Positions 9,195 to 17,368 are shown, counted from the first letter of the stretch. The stretch: DNA of 64,000 nucleotides from Polyangiaceae bacterium (GCA_016712345.1 JADJRH010000011.1:3534001-3598000); one strand, 5' to 3'. Notes: generated by a model not told the origin, from the sequence alone. Translations and numbers: made by a program.

Positions 9195-9431
9195 TCAGTT
9201 GCATCCGCAGCCGGATCCGGTGCCGCCGCTGCCGCCAATCGCGCCCTCGGAAATTGCGCGAAGGTGCGATTCGCCAAAGCCGGTCATGTCACCGGCGGCC
9301 ATTGTTGGATGCGCCAACTTGCCACGTTCGTAGGGCTGAACCGTTCCACACCCGGTCGCCGCTAGAAGACCGATTCCCATGATCGCGACGGTGACAACGT
9401 AGCCGACAATCTTTTTCGTGGTCTTCAGCAT
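9195..9431 (-). CDS. DUF4266 small lipoprotein with GCGCN C-terminus
   Basis: This 78-residue protein starts at the ATG at 9431, with GGAG about 9 bases upstream. The signal peptide ends in L-A-A-T-G-C and is followed by G-T-V-Q-P-Y-E-R-G-K-L-A and the tail G-S-G-C-G-C-N. A lipidated Cys, a P-Y-E-R-G-x-L-A block and a Gly-rich Cys-x-Cys-Asn end are the features of DUF4266. In other phyla DUF4266 is regularly next to DUF3570, often with ApbE and thioredoxin-like genes (family knowledge recalled, not searched). Here it heads a four-gene operon. The Cys-Gly-Cys-Asn terminus could bind metal or be modified; that is inference. Confidence 0.82.
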   Translation of the reverse strand: MLKTTKKIVGYVVTVAIMGIGLLAATGCGTVQPYERGKLAHPTMAAGDMTGFGESHLRAISEGAIGGSGGTGSGCGCN

Positions 9432-9600
9432 GGTGCTTCTCCGCGACAACAATTCTATCAGTTGCAGACCGCATGCCATCCATTCAACGCTCGAAAGCGC
9501 CGTGACTCTTCGAGAAGAACAGAGGAGCGGGCCCTGATCAAAGAGGATCATTTTTGATCCAGGTTGGGAATTTTTTTGATCTGCGGAAAGGTCACACCCG

Positions 9601-9718
9601 CTCCAACGTCTGGAGGTTCGGCCAGGTCCGACTCCATACGTCTGGACTCGCAACTCCATACGTCCGGAGGCGCAACTCCATACGTCTGGAGTCGCAACCC
9701 CATGCGTGGCGTGCAGAA
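9601..9718. repeat. tandem array of 22-bp units, each with an imperfect dyad
   Basis: Three near-identical 22-bp units lie head to tail at 9631-9652, 9653-9674 and 9675-9696, with the unit form ACTCCATACGTCTGGAGTCG (then CA). A degenerate fourth unit follows at 9697-9718. A further dyad (CTCCAACGTCTGGAG) lies at 9601-9615. The best unit contains ACTCCATACGTCTGGAGT, an 18-bp palindrome apart from the centre. The array lies about 170-300 bases upstream of the DUF4266 start and just past the stop of the lipoprotein gene ending at 9726. It could be a multi-site operator or a structured transcript element. There is no spacer/repeat pattern as in CRISPR. Confidence 0.75.
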
Positions 9719-9725
9719 GTCCCAG

Positions 9726-10358
9726 CTAATCCGCTCCACCCGAGCCACCGCCGCCCGAAGCGCCGCCATCACCGCCGCCCCCGGACACAACTTTGGTTGC
9801 CGCGCCCAACTTCGCCCCGCACGCGAGCCACTTCTCCACCAATGCAATGTCGGCGGCTTTCATTTTTGGAGTGCCGCCCGTGGGCATGAGCTTTCCGGCG
9901 TCGCCGCGCAGATTGCACACCCACCACGATTTTAGGGGTTCTTCGGGATCAAAATACTTTCGACCCACTTCGCCTTTGTACACAGCAAGCCCGTCGAGCA
10001 TGGCCTGTTCACCGTTCAGTGACGCAATGCCCTTGATCGATCCCGTGTGGCAGCCCTGCCCGCCGTTCGAGCAATTGCCTCCGTCCGCCGCATCAAGCCT
10101 TGCGTACACTTCGGTGAACGTGATCGCGCACTCCGGCGAAGCCGAATCGAGCTTGGCAATCTCAGGACATTTCGGCGCGTTTTCACCCGTGAGTTTTGGA
10201 CCGCCCGGTGGCCCGTAGGGGCAGTGATCGCCGAAGTCGTTTGGATTGTAGGCTTCACTGCACGACTGATCGCCGTTGTAGCAAGCAGAAATGGCGAGGC
10301 TCACCCCCAGAGCCGTGAACGCCGCGCAAAGCCACGCGACCCGAATTCGGTGCGTCAT
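9726..10358 (-). CDS. cytochrome-like lipoprotein with Gly/Ser-rich tail
   Basis: This is a 210-residue lipoprotein starting at the ATG at 10358, with lipobox A-I-S-A-C. The central domain has the layout of exported Myxococcota cytochrome domains: C-S-N-G-G-Q-G-C-H (CX6CH), T-G-S-I-K-G-I-A-S-L-N, a Lys-S-W-W segment, then G-K-L-M-P-T-G-G before W-L-A-C-G-A. The M-P-x-G-G block normally supplies the distal Met ligand. The spacing between the haem cysteines is atypical, so haem binding is uncertain. The last 25 residues are almost only Gly/Ser/Ala/Asp. It is divergent from the thioredoxin gene (79 bases between starts). Confidence 0.7.
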   Translation of the reverse strand: MTHRIRVAWLCAAFTALGVSLAISACYNGDQSCSEAYNPNDFGDHCPYGPPGGPKLTGENAPKCPEIAKLDSASPECAITFTEVYARLDAADGGNCSNGGQGCHTGSIKGIASLNGEQAMLDGLAVYKGEVGRKYFDPEEPLKSWWVCNLRGDAGKLMPTGGTPKMKAADIALVEKWLACGAKLGAATKVVSGGGGDGGASGGGGSGGAD

Positions 10359-10437
10359 GCATCTGGAATGGTGCACGCGGCGCGCCACAAAGTCGATGGA
10401 CTCATGTATCCTCCGCCGCACCGAAGGAGACCTTTTG

Positions 10438-10995
10438 ATGACTACGAAGCTTCATCGCATCCTGGCCGCCGTTTTTGCTTCGTCCGCAATCGCGCTCGCG
10501 GGTGCGGGCTGCGGCCCCCAGCAGGATGCCAAGAGCCCGTCGGGCGACATCGCAGCAATGATCGGAAAGCCGGCTCCCGACTTCACCGCCGAGTCCGTAA
10601 CCGGCGAAGGCCCCACAACCCTCAAAGATGCCAAGGGGACCGTTGTGGTGTTGGACTTTTGGGCAACGTTCTGCGGACCCTGCAAAAAGAGCTTCCCCAA
10701 ATACCAATCGCTCGTTGAGCAGTTCGGCGGCGAAGTAAACGTGCTCGCCGTGAGCACCGATGACCCAGAAGACGCGAGCAAAGAAGCCCTCATTGAGTTT
10801 GCCAACTCAACCGGCGCCAAGTTCGCAGTCGTTTGGGACAAAAACAAAGACGCCGTAAAACACTACCCCACGCCCACCATGCCCACGTCGTACGTGATCG
10901 ATAAAGAAGGCGTGATCAAACACGTGCACGCCGGTTACAAAGACGGCGAAGAAGATGAAATCATGGCGGAGGTGAAAGCGCTGCTCGGCAAATAG
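10438..10995 (+). CDS. TlpA-like thioredoxin-fold lipoprotein
   Basis: This is a 185-residue protein starting at the ATG at 10438, preceded by GAAGGAGACC as ribosome binding site. Its lipobox is A-G-A-G-C. The thioredoxin domain has W-A-T-F-C-G-P-C-K-K-S (active-site CGPC at about residue 85) and the cis-Pro in T-M-P-T-S-Y-V-I-D. It belongs to the AhpC-TSA/TlpA/ResA group, membrane-anchored reductases that in other bacteria keep apocytochrome cysteines or copper-site cysteines reduced. A role for the surrounding CXXCH proteins or the DUF4266 protein is plausible but inferred from proximity. No other cytochrome maturation gene is in the window. Confidence 0.88.
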   Translation: MTTKLHRILAAVFASSAIALAGAGCGPQQDAKSPSGDIAAMIGKPAPDFTAESVTGEGPTTLKDAKGTVVVLDFWATFCGPCKKSFPKYQSLVEQFGGEVNVLAVSTDDPEDASKEALIEFANSTGAKFAVVWDKNKDAVKHYPTPTMPTSYVIDKEGVIKHVHAGYKDGEEDEIMAEVKALLGK

Positions 10996-11029
10996 TCGAG
11001 AGCCGCTCGGGCCGCGTCAGTCGCGCGCG

Positions 11030-11287
11030 TCACTCACACTTCGCCACGCACGCAGCAAACTCACCGTCGTTTGCGGCAATGTCTTCACAAGGCGACTGCT
11101 CCAAACAAATCGCAATGCAGGCCGACTGGCCCGTGCAGTTCAAGTCGCCGCTCACAGTGGCGTCGTAACCGCATTCGGCCACAAGTCGCTCGATCGCACG
11201 CTCGCAGGGATCTTCTCGACCACCGCTCGCGCACGCTCCCAAACACAGGGCGCCGGTGACCGCCCAGCCGAAAAGCATCAAGCGCAT
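11030..11287 (-). CDS. small Cys-rich lipoprotein
   Basis: This is an 85-residue protein starting at the ATG at 11287; the open frame has 18 more codons upstream without signal character. The lipobox is C-L-G-A-C. The mature part has eight Cys residues spaced in pairs (C-E-R...E-C-G...L-N-C-T...S-A-C-I-A-I-C...S-P-C...A-A-C-V-A-K-C), likely a helical disulfide-bonded domain. A related pattern is seen in the 133-residue lipoprotein at 46257-46658. Function unknown. Confidence 0.65.
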   Translation of the reverse strand: MRLMLFGWAVTGALCLGACASGGREDPCERAIERLVAECGYDATVSGDLNCTGQSACIAICLEQSPCEDIAANDGEFAACVAKCE

Positions 11288-11467
11288 CACCGGAATGGTA
11301 GGTGATCCAAACCGCCAAACCCAAACATCTCCGCGACCCAACGAGCCCCAACTATCAGCCTGATCGATCTGTGCGCCTCGTTGGTCGTGGCCGCCGGCAT
11401 GCTGCCTCTCACGCTGCGCCCCAGCCCAAATCGCACGCGCGTTGTGTACTCTTCCAGTCTTTGATCT

Positions 11468-11722
11468 TTAGGCCGCGGCGATCTCAGCCGCCGAATCCAC
11501 AATTCGCAAAGCGGGACCGTTGATGCGCGCGCGCTCGGTGGCCACAAGCTCCAAGAGTTCTTGTTTGGTCGCCTGACCACCTTCCAACATCGCACGCATG
11601 TACCCGTCCACAAATCCGTGGGCGCGGGCGAGCTTGGTGAAGCTGCCTCCTTCGGCCTGGGCGAGAAGGCATTCTCGCAGTTGCTTCCGAAGCTCGGCCA
11701 TCATCTCCACCTTCGATCGCAT
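11468..11722 (-). CDS. small helical hypothetical protein
   Basis: This gives 84 residues if started at the ATG at 11722, which has GGAGC about 9 bases upstream; an in-frame ATG 16 codons upstream lacks one. Predicted all-helical, Glu/Lys/Arg/Leu-rich, with 'ELRKQLRECLLAQ' and 'GFVDGYMRAMLEGG'. There is no signal peptide or membrane segment, so it is probably cytoplasmic. The mixed charged/hydrophobic periodicity and codon use support a real gene. No family recognised; a small regulator or DNA-associated protein would be possible but has no direct support. Confidence 0.55.
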   Translation of the reverse strand: MRSKVEMMAELRKQLRECLLAQAEGGSFTKLARAHGFVDGYMRAMLEGGQATKQELLELVATERARINGPALRIVDSAAEIAAA

Positions 11723-11881
11723 CGCGTGCTCCTTCCAAGTCGAGCGGTTCGCTACGTCGCGAAACCGCACGTGTACACACGCCGCGTCATTGCGGCTCCC
11801 TCATGCCGCCGCAAAACCAAACGGCGCGGCCGACACCCCTGGCCTTATCGAAGCTTCAACCCTCGGGCCAAATTCGCGACG

Positions 11882-12469
11882 CTAAAATCGAAACGCCGGC
11901 CCATTCGAAGCGGTTGGAAGCTTTCGCGTTCGCACTTCGGGGTTGGGCCACCAGTTGAGAAGTGTCTCCCGGTAAAGCGCCAAACGAAGCACATCGATCG
12001 ACAGCGAGCCGCCGAACGAAAGCAAGTCATCGGAGCCGGCCATTGTGTGAAACGAAAGTGAAAACCCCAACGGCGCGCCGAGCGAAAGCGATCCCGCAAA
12101 GCCCTGCGAAGGTGTTCCCCACGTCCGAGCGTACACACCCAGGTCCGCGGCAACCCCAAACCCGCCCACTTGATAACCTCGTGTACACACGCGGGCCAGC
12201 CACGCCATGTCGGCTCCGGTGGCTCCGCCCGTCAGCGGCGTGATGCGAAACAACCCGCCCGCGATGATCGGATATCGCGAGGGCATGCCCACACCCGCTT
12301 CCATGATCACCGCACCGTCGGCCCGAAATTCAGGCGTTGACGTGCCCTGCTTCCAACCCACGGCACCGCCGCCGACAGCGGTCCACGCCGAAGGCTGCGC
12401 TGCGGCGCTTGTCGCACCGAACACGCAAAGAGCCGCGGCGGCACCGGAAATCCAACCCGAAAATCGCAC
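11882..12469 (-). CDS. secreted hypothetical protein, possible small outer-membrane beta-barrel
   Basis: This is a 195-residue protein with a GTG start at 12469 and a clear signal peptide ending in A-A-A-Q-P. The mature sequence is Gly-rich with alternating hydrophobic residues (for example G-G-F-G-V-A-A-D-L-G-V-Y-A-R, and G-F-A-G-S-L-S-L-G-A-P-L-G-F-S-L-S-F-H). It ends in a hydrophobic aromatic segment (P-A-F-R-F), as many outer-membrane barrels do. Eight or so strands would fit. Function unknown; no family recognised. Confidence 0.6.
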   Translation of the reverse strand: MRFSGWISGAAAALCVFGATSAAAQPSAWTAVGGGAVGWKQGTSTPEFRADGAVIMEAGVGMPSRYPIIAGGLFRITPLTGGATGADMAWLARVCTRGYQVGGFGVAADLGVYARTWGTPSQGFAGSLSLGAPLGFSLSFHTMAGSDDLLSFGGSLSIDVLRLALYRETLLNWWPNPEVRTRKLPTASNGPAFRF

Positions 12470-12512
12470 GCGCCGCCCTTACCACGCGAACCGGCGCGCG
12501 GCGACAGTCCGC

Positions 12513-13274
12513 TTATGTGGCAGGTGTGCCCTTCGATGCAGCCCACGCCCGCATCGCATCGATTCCGTGGGCTTCAAACCTCGGCTTGTAATCACGCGTG
12601 ACAGTGCGTTCGAGCACGTCGGCGTATTTGGCCGCCGGCATGAGCCCCCAGACGCGATCGCCCGCCGGAATGGCTTTCTGCGCGGCGTCGCCGAACGGCG
12701 CATAACTCCGGCGAAGGCTCGTGAACATACGAGGCAGCTCGCGATCGACGAGCGCGCGAACGTCCGCGGCAAACGCCTGCTCCATCATCCAATCGAGCAA
12801 GGTCCACCCAAAGTCGCGATGGCGCACCTCGTCGCGAAGTACACGATCGAGCGCGCGCCGCGCAACGGGCACCGAGCATCCATCGCGCAGCACCTTGAAG
12901 AGCGGCACAGCCACCGTTTCACCCAAACAGAACACCTCCACACCAGCCCGCGCGACCGACAAGAACAACGGCTCGGTGGGCGGCCGCGTGAGCCCCAGCG
13001 TTTCTTGAACCAGCGCCGGCGGCTCAACTCCGCCCGCAACTTCATACGCTCGATGGCTCATTCGAGCGTGAATCAGTTCATCTTTGACAATCCGAAGGCC
13101 GGCATCAATCAAGTCGGGTGAAGCTCCAAGTTGAATGAGCCACAACGTCAAGTGATGGGTAATGGCGGCGGATCGGTACTCCGCCGCGGCACGCCGCATC
13201 CATTCCCCCCGTACCGCGTCACTCGCTTTCGCGCGCTTCGTCGGTGCTCCACTGGAAGTGTCCGATCTACCCAT
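12513..13274 (-). CDS. ferritin-like (diiron fold) domain protein
   Basis: This is a 253-residue protein. I use the ATG at 13274 (a TTG two codons upstream is unlikely). It is all-helical, with two E-x-x-H-type metal motifs: D-E-L-I-H-A-R-M-S-H at about residue 65 and D-E-V-R-H-R-D-F-G at about residue 147. A third Glu lies in C-L-G-E-T-V-A-V-P between them. This Glu...ExxH...Glu...ExxH layout is the ferritin-like/diiron four-helix bundle. Such proteins are oxygenases, oxidases or metal stores. There is no signal peptide. The stop of the upstream lipoprotein gene is about 46 bases away, so co-transcription is possible. The substrate cannot be inferred. Confidence 0.72.
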   Translation of the reverse strand: MGRSDTSSGAPTKRAKASDAVRGEWMRRAAAEYRSAAITHHLTLWLIQLGASPDLIDAGLRIVKDELIHARMSHRAYEVAGGVEPPALVQETLGLTRPPTEPLFLSVARAGVEVFCLGETVAVPLFKVLRDGCSVPVARRALDRVLRDEVRHRDFGWTLLDWMMEQAFAADVRALVDRELPRMFTSLRRSYAPFGDAAQKAIPAGDRVWGLMPAAKYADVLERTVTRDYKPRFEAHGIDAMRAWAASKGTPAT

Positions 13275-13320
13275 GGTCAAAACCTGAAAAAGAAACTTAC
13301 CACCCCCCCATCGGCACTTT

Positions 13321-13986
13321 TTAGAAGCAGAGATTCACTGCTTCGCCGCAGGCGTCACACCCCATTTCAACGCAGGAGGGCAACACCATCACCTGATTAC
13401 AAGTGCCAACAGTACAATTCAGATCATCCTTACAAGGAATCGCTGAGAAACACCCTGCCGCGGGTAGAGACGGTATGGAAGCAGGATCGCCGCACCCCGG
13501 CTCGTGCCACACGCAGTCGGGAAACGCTGTGCAATCTGTTTCGGTCGTCCACGCGTTGCACGGAGGCGGCGGATTGCATGTTCCTGCGTACACAACCTCC
13601 CAAGCGCTCCCAGGGCATGTCGCCGTCACTGGCAACCCGCATTCATCCGTATACTGACACTCTCCTTCACCGAAACACGTGTCGCCCGAAACTGGAATTG
13701 TCGCAGGACACTCCAGTACCGGCGGCGGATTACAGGACGACGCCGACGTGATGGCCCATGTTCCGCCGTCGCAGGTGGCGGTCATTTCGTTGCCGCACTC
13801 ATCGCTGTACGAGCACGACCCAACATCGGGATTGCAGTCATCGCCCTCAAGCGGCATGCCGGCTGGACATTCAACAAACGGTGGGTTGGTGATCACTTCC
13901 GAGGTGCAACCGATCGCGGCAATTGCCGCCGCGTTCGCCGCCACTGTCACAACAAACGATGCTTTGAGTGTCTTTTTCTTTTTCAC
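13321..13986 (-). CDS. Cys-rich lipoprotein with internal duplication
   Basis: This is a 221-residue protein. I choose the GTG at 13986 because it gives K-K-K-K-T-L-K plus a hydrophobic core and the lipobox A-A-I-G-C, with GGAG about 9 bases upstream. An ATG 19 codons upstream would add an Arg-rich extension. Two copies of a unit of about 50 residues are visible: (C-P-x...G-x-C-x-Y-x-D-E-C-G...T-A-T-C-x-G...C-N-P-P-P). A third Cys-rich region follows (T-E-T-D-C-T-A-F-P-D-C-V-W) and the C-terminus has C-D-A-C-G-E-A-V-N-L-C. These look like extracellular disulfide-rich modules. Function unknown. Confidence 0.72.
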   Translation of the reverse strand: MKKKKTLKASFVVTVAANAAAIAAIGCTSEVITNPPFVECPAGMPLEGDDCNPDVGSCSYSDECGNEMTATCDGGTWAITSASSCNPPPVLECPATIPVSGDTCFGEGECQYTDECGLPVTATCPGSAWEVVYAGTCNPPPPCNAWTTETDCTAFPDCVWHEPGCGDPASIPSLPAAGCFSAIPCKDDLNCTVGTCNQVMVLPSCVEMGCDACGEAVNLCF

Positions 13987-14169
13987 GGTGCAAGCGCTCC
14001 AGCAACCCACGCGCCATCGAGCACGGCGCATGCGGCGTCTCAAAATGATGCCGCAAAAAAAAGCACTTTAGAAGCTCTTCTTCAATCGCCGCTTCCCTTT
14101 GTGCACGTCGCCGCGTTCGCGATCTGACACACGATGGCACGGCCGGAGACCTGAACAACTCGGAACGCG

Positions 14170-14487
14170 GGAAATCCAGCAGGCACCGTTTGGCGGCTTC
14201 AGGTGATTGGAACATACCAATCACCGGTCTCGCCTCTTTCTTGCAACGGAGCGAGTGACCGATCGCGTTGAGTGATGAATGGGGGGACCGCAATGTTTGA
14301 GCGGAGGCGTGGGGTTGGGGCCCCGCGACCCGCGAGTCGGGTGGGCCCCGTTCAGAACGAACACGCGATCGGTCAGGAAGCGACCTTTTCGCTTTCCCAT
14401 GCGGCAACGGGCAAGGGTGTCCCGCGCCTTACGACAAGACCTGAAACCATTCTTCCCAAAACGTCATGGCTGTTATCGCTTGATTAA
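14170..14487 (+). repeat. dispersed non-coding repeat, copy A
   Basis: Segments of this intergenic stretch align by eye with 44120-44376. One is GTTTGGCGGCTTC followed by a GGTGAT element and CACCGGTCTCGCC. The other is TTTTCGCTTTyCCAyGCGGCAA, then GGGCAAGG, then CGACAAGACCTGAA and GCTrTTATCGCTTGATT. It also contains a perfect hairpin (GGTGATTGG at 14202-14210 with CCAATCACC at 14217-14225). A nested GC-rich stem lies in copy A only: GGGGCCC 14317-14323 pairing with 14343-14349, inner ACCCG/CGGGT. There is no open frame with family similarity. The boundaries are approximate. Confidence 0.65.
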
Positions 14488-14490
14488 GGA

Positions 14491-15195
14491 CTACGCCCGG
14501 CGGCGGGCGCGCGCGATTCGCTCTTTTACCAGGCGTGCGGCCTCGTCGTCGAAGAGCAATGTGTTGTGCCCGCGCTCCTCAAGAACGAACACTTCGCCGC
14601 CCGGAAGAGCGTGCGCGCGCGGCGGTCGAACAACGTTGTCGGCGCCCGCAAGAATCGACAGGTGCGGAATGGCCACCGTGTCAGCCTCAATGCGGAGCCG
14701 CCTCAAAAGTGGACTCTGAGGATCGAGATCCCGCGCCGCCCCAAACGCCAGAGCGCCCGCCCCGGGTATGCCTGCAAAAGGGCTTGCGAGTGAAATTGTC
14801 TGAACCACGCGCCCATCGCCTCGATCGTGCGCGTACGCGCGCGCCACGACCCCTCCCAGACTGTGCCCCACCAAATGCAGGCGAACGGAGCCCGGTAACT
14901 TTGTAAGAAGTTCAAACAGCTTGGTCGTGAGCGCGTCAACGTCGGGTCCGGGCGCGTATGTGAACGTTGCCGTGTGTACATTCGCCATTTTTGCAACAGC
15001 CTGGCGAAGCGGCCTGAGAACCCCCGCCGTCGCAAACAAGCCGTGCAGAAGCACAACAACGTCATCACCTTCCGCCACTCGATCCGGCAATACCGGCTTG
15101 TCGACATCCAAGTGGAGAAGCGTTGCCTGACGCGCGTACGACAGGGCTTCTATACCCGCAACGCGCAGCTTTGATAGAGCGTCTTTAAAGACCAA
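14491..15195 (-). CDS. alpha/beta hydrolase, lipase/PGAP1-like
   Basis: This is a 234-residue protein starting with a TTG at 15195 that overlaps the end of the upstream glycosyltransferase gene by 11 bases; no better ATG/GTG start keeps the N-terminal helix. Motifs: V-V-L-L-H-G-L-F-A-T (oxyanion region, about residue 47), G-H-S-L-G-G-V-V (nucleophile Ser, about residue 112), an Asp in L-A-G-A-D-N-V-V and the final catalytic His in E-R-G-H-N-T-L-L. The G-H-S-L-G-G elbow with short inserts is typical of triacylglycerol lipase/GPI-deacylase-like hydrolases. There is no signal peptide, so the substrate is probably intracellular or membrane lipid. The overlap suggests co-expression with the membrane glycosyltransferase. 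Confidence 0.82.
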   Translation of the reverse strand: MVFKDALSKLRVAGIEALSYARQATLLHLDVDKPVLPDRVAEGDDVVVLLHGLFATAGVLRPLRQAVAKMANVHTATFTYAPGPDVDALTTKLFELLTKLPGSVRLHLVGHSLGGVVARAYAHDRGDGRVVQTISLASPFAGIPGAGALAFGAARDLDPQSPLLRRLRIEADTVAIPHLSILAGADNVVRPPRAHALPGGEVFVLEERGHNTLLFDDEAARLVKERIARARRRA

Positions 15196-17251
15196 AGCCT
15201 TTGGTTTTTACCACATCCGAACGCACCAACCACACGTGAAAATTTCGGAACGCGCCCATTTCTGAGCGGATCTTCACCATCTCACCGCCGCTCAACTCAG
15301 GCAACTCCACTTTTGCACTCGACCAACGGTCCATTGGGCGAACGGGCAGTGTCAATGTCCAACTCGACAGCTCTCTGCCGAGCCGCCAAACGCTCACGAT
15401 GAGCACCTGTTCCGGACCGCCGTCGGTTCGAACCACCAGATGAAACGCCGAAATCGGCAGGGCCGCCGGCAAGGTAAACGCCTCTTCCCTACCCTGCGGC
15501 AGAATTCTCCCGCCGTCGAATCGCAGCGTGCCGTCGACTCTCGGGAGAACATTCTGAACGACCCATCCTCCCTGCGGGAACGCCGGCTCATACCTTCCAT
15601 TTTTTTCGCTCACCAAATCGGCCACGTCCAACTCAAAGACAACCCCTTCCGGTTGCTCCCGCGGAGCCGCCAGTGCCGAAAAATCAGCCCTGTAGATCAC
15701 CTTTTCTTCCGCTCCACAAATCACGTTGTCGGTAATACGAACCGCATCGATCGGTGTTCCAAAAACATCGGCCACACCTTTCCACCATGATGGGTAGATC
15801 GCCATGACGTCCGGCCGGTCTTCCAAAGGGAGACGCTCCATCAGCTCCACCACCGCCGGAATTCCATGCACCGAAGCGCGCGCAAAAGGCAGGTCATGAA
15901 ACCCTCCCAATCCCAAGCCGTCGAGCGCCGGCAAGTTGGAAAAGTAGGGAATGGCTCCCGCGTCTGAAAGAAACACGCGGCGCGGCGCCGGCTGCATCAG
16001 CGCAAGCCTTTTTCCAACCTCCACCTGCTGCTCGGCGATGTTCGCCGACGCTCGCGCAAAGTGATCGATCTGACGGGAGAAATGGCGGACAGGTGCAATC
16101 GCGATGATGGTCAGAGCGATGGGCGCGACAAGTTTTCCAATGGAAACCCGCTTGCGATCTACCCAATCGGCAATCGCCGCGGCACCCACAAAAGCCGCAA
16201 GAACCGCCATGACAAGCGACGGCATGGCATATCGCCAGTTTTGATACTGGGCAGTTGTATTGAGTGCCACTAGTCCCATCGCTCCGAGCGAACCTACCCA
16301 GAGCGCTGCCGCCGGCCGTCGATAACGTGAACTCAAGATTGCTGCCAAGCCCAAAATCCAAATCATAAGCGACCAAGGAGATCCTCCAAGTGCCGCATCA
16401 AACGCAGTTGTCCGCAGCGCAATCAGATTTTTTATAACCACGAGCGCTTTGTCGAGCGGGGTCAAATACGGATCGGAAAGCACCAACTTGCGCACCGCAC
16501 CGGCCGCACTCCACTCACCTGTGTACACCCGACTTGCGAGAGCTTGAGTACACATAAGCAAGGCCGGAGGAGCGCCCACCCGGGCAAGGGTAGAAATCGC
16601 CGACACCGAGCCTGCTGCAAATGCCGCCGCCACGGCCACAGCCCCAACCAACACTGCGGTTTCAGGTCGTGCGGCAACGAGCGCGGCAGCCCACAAACCC
16701 ACCCGCCACTGAGCTTTGGGTCGATCTGCGGGAGTTGACAATTCTGCCTTTCGAAGCGCTCTCAACAGCCGTCCGACACATGCCCCCAAAAGCGCCACCT
16801 CCATCCCTGAAAACCATGACCAGTCAAGCAGCGGTATCCCCACCCATACAGGAGCAATCACAAACGCCGCCAAACCGGCCGATCTACCCATGATAGAGCG
16901 CGTAGAACGGCACAGATCCCACAGACAAAGACAAGCTACACCGGCCGCGAAAAGCCCCAACCACGCACCGCGAAATCCAACCAGGTATCCCATCGCCAGT
17001 ACAAATGGGTAGCTCAGACTGGTTGCCCCCGAAGAATACCCATTTCCGGCGATCCACTCAAACGGGTGACCCTGCGCAATCGATCGCGCAAAATCGAAGT
17101 GGATGTACACATCGTCGAGAGGCGCCGGCCACATACCGGCTTTGGAATAGGCCGGCATATAAAACATCGCGGCGCAGGTTGCGATCCAACCTACCGTCCA
17201 AAGGTGCCAGACGGCCGCTCGAACCCTGAACGCCACACCCGTGCGTATCAT
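15185..17251 (-). CDS. GT-C type membrane glycosyltransferase (GT39/ArnT-like)
   Basis: This 688-residue protein has about ten hydrophobic segments in residues 10-420 and a soluble C-terminal part of about 270 residues. The first external loop holds D-D-V-Y-I-H-F-D-F-A-R-S followed by N-G-Y-S-S-G-A-T-S-L-S-Y. This is the DD(A/V)YI(H/S)xRYA...GxTSPL signature of polyprenyl-phosphate-sugar-dependent GT-C enzymes; the Asp pair is the catalytic/metal site. The donor is probably dolichyl- or undecaprenyl-phosphate-linked sugar. The C-terminal domain is beta-rich and could bind the acceptor. The start at 17251 (ATG) places the first membrane helix at residue 14. Target protein or lipid unknown. Confidence 0.78.
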   Translation of the reverse strand: MIRTGVAFRVRAAVWHLWTVGWIATCAAMFYMPAYSKAGMWPAPLDDVYIHFDFARSIAQGHPFEWIAGNGYSSGATSLSYPFVLAMGYLVGFRGAWLGLFAAGVACLCLWDLCRSTRSIMGRSAGLAAFVIAPVWVGIPLLDWSWFSGMEVALLGACVGRLLRALRKAELSTPADRPKAQWRVGLWAAALVAARPETAVLVGAVAVAAAFAAGSVSAISTLARVGAPPALLMCTQALASRVYTGEWSAAGAVRKLVLSDPYLTPLDKALVVIKNLIALRTTAFDAALGGSPWSLMIWILGLAAILSSRYRRPAAALWVGSLGAMGLVALNTTAQYQNWRYAMPSLVMAVLAAFVGAAAIADWVDRKRVSIGKLVAPIALTIIAIAPVRHFSRQIDHFARASANIAEQQVEVGKRLALMQPAPRRVFLSDAGAIPYFSNLPALDGLGLGGFHDLPFARASVHGIPAVVELMERLPLEDRPDVMAIYPSWWKGVADVFGTPIDAVRITDNVICGAEEKVIYRADFSALAAPREQPEGVVFELDVADLVSEKNGRYEPAFPQGGWVVQNVLPRVDGTLRFDGGRILPQGREEAFTLPAALPISAFHLVVRTDGGPEQVLIVSVWRLGRELSSWTLTLPVRPMDRWSSAKVELPELSGGEMVKIRSEMGAFRNFHVWLVRSDVVKTKGFGL

Positions 17252-17368
17252 CGATTGCTTCGCGGAGCGAGAGGGCGCTTGCCGTCCGATCGCATGTCTG
17301 CTCTGAACGGCGCCCCGTGGACCGCACTTACAACATGCTATTTCGCAAACGGTGAACTATAAACACTC

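Noticed and set aside
9601..9718. CRISPR-like array
   Set aside because: The 22-bp units are directly adjacent with no spacers, and no cas gene is near. Treated as a tandem dyad array.
14272..14719. Small plus-strand genes over repeat copy A and the lipase 3' end
   Set aside because: The frames cover non-coding repeat DNA and the opposite strand of a lipase gene; no ribosome binding site or family similarity.
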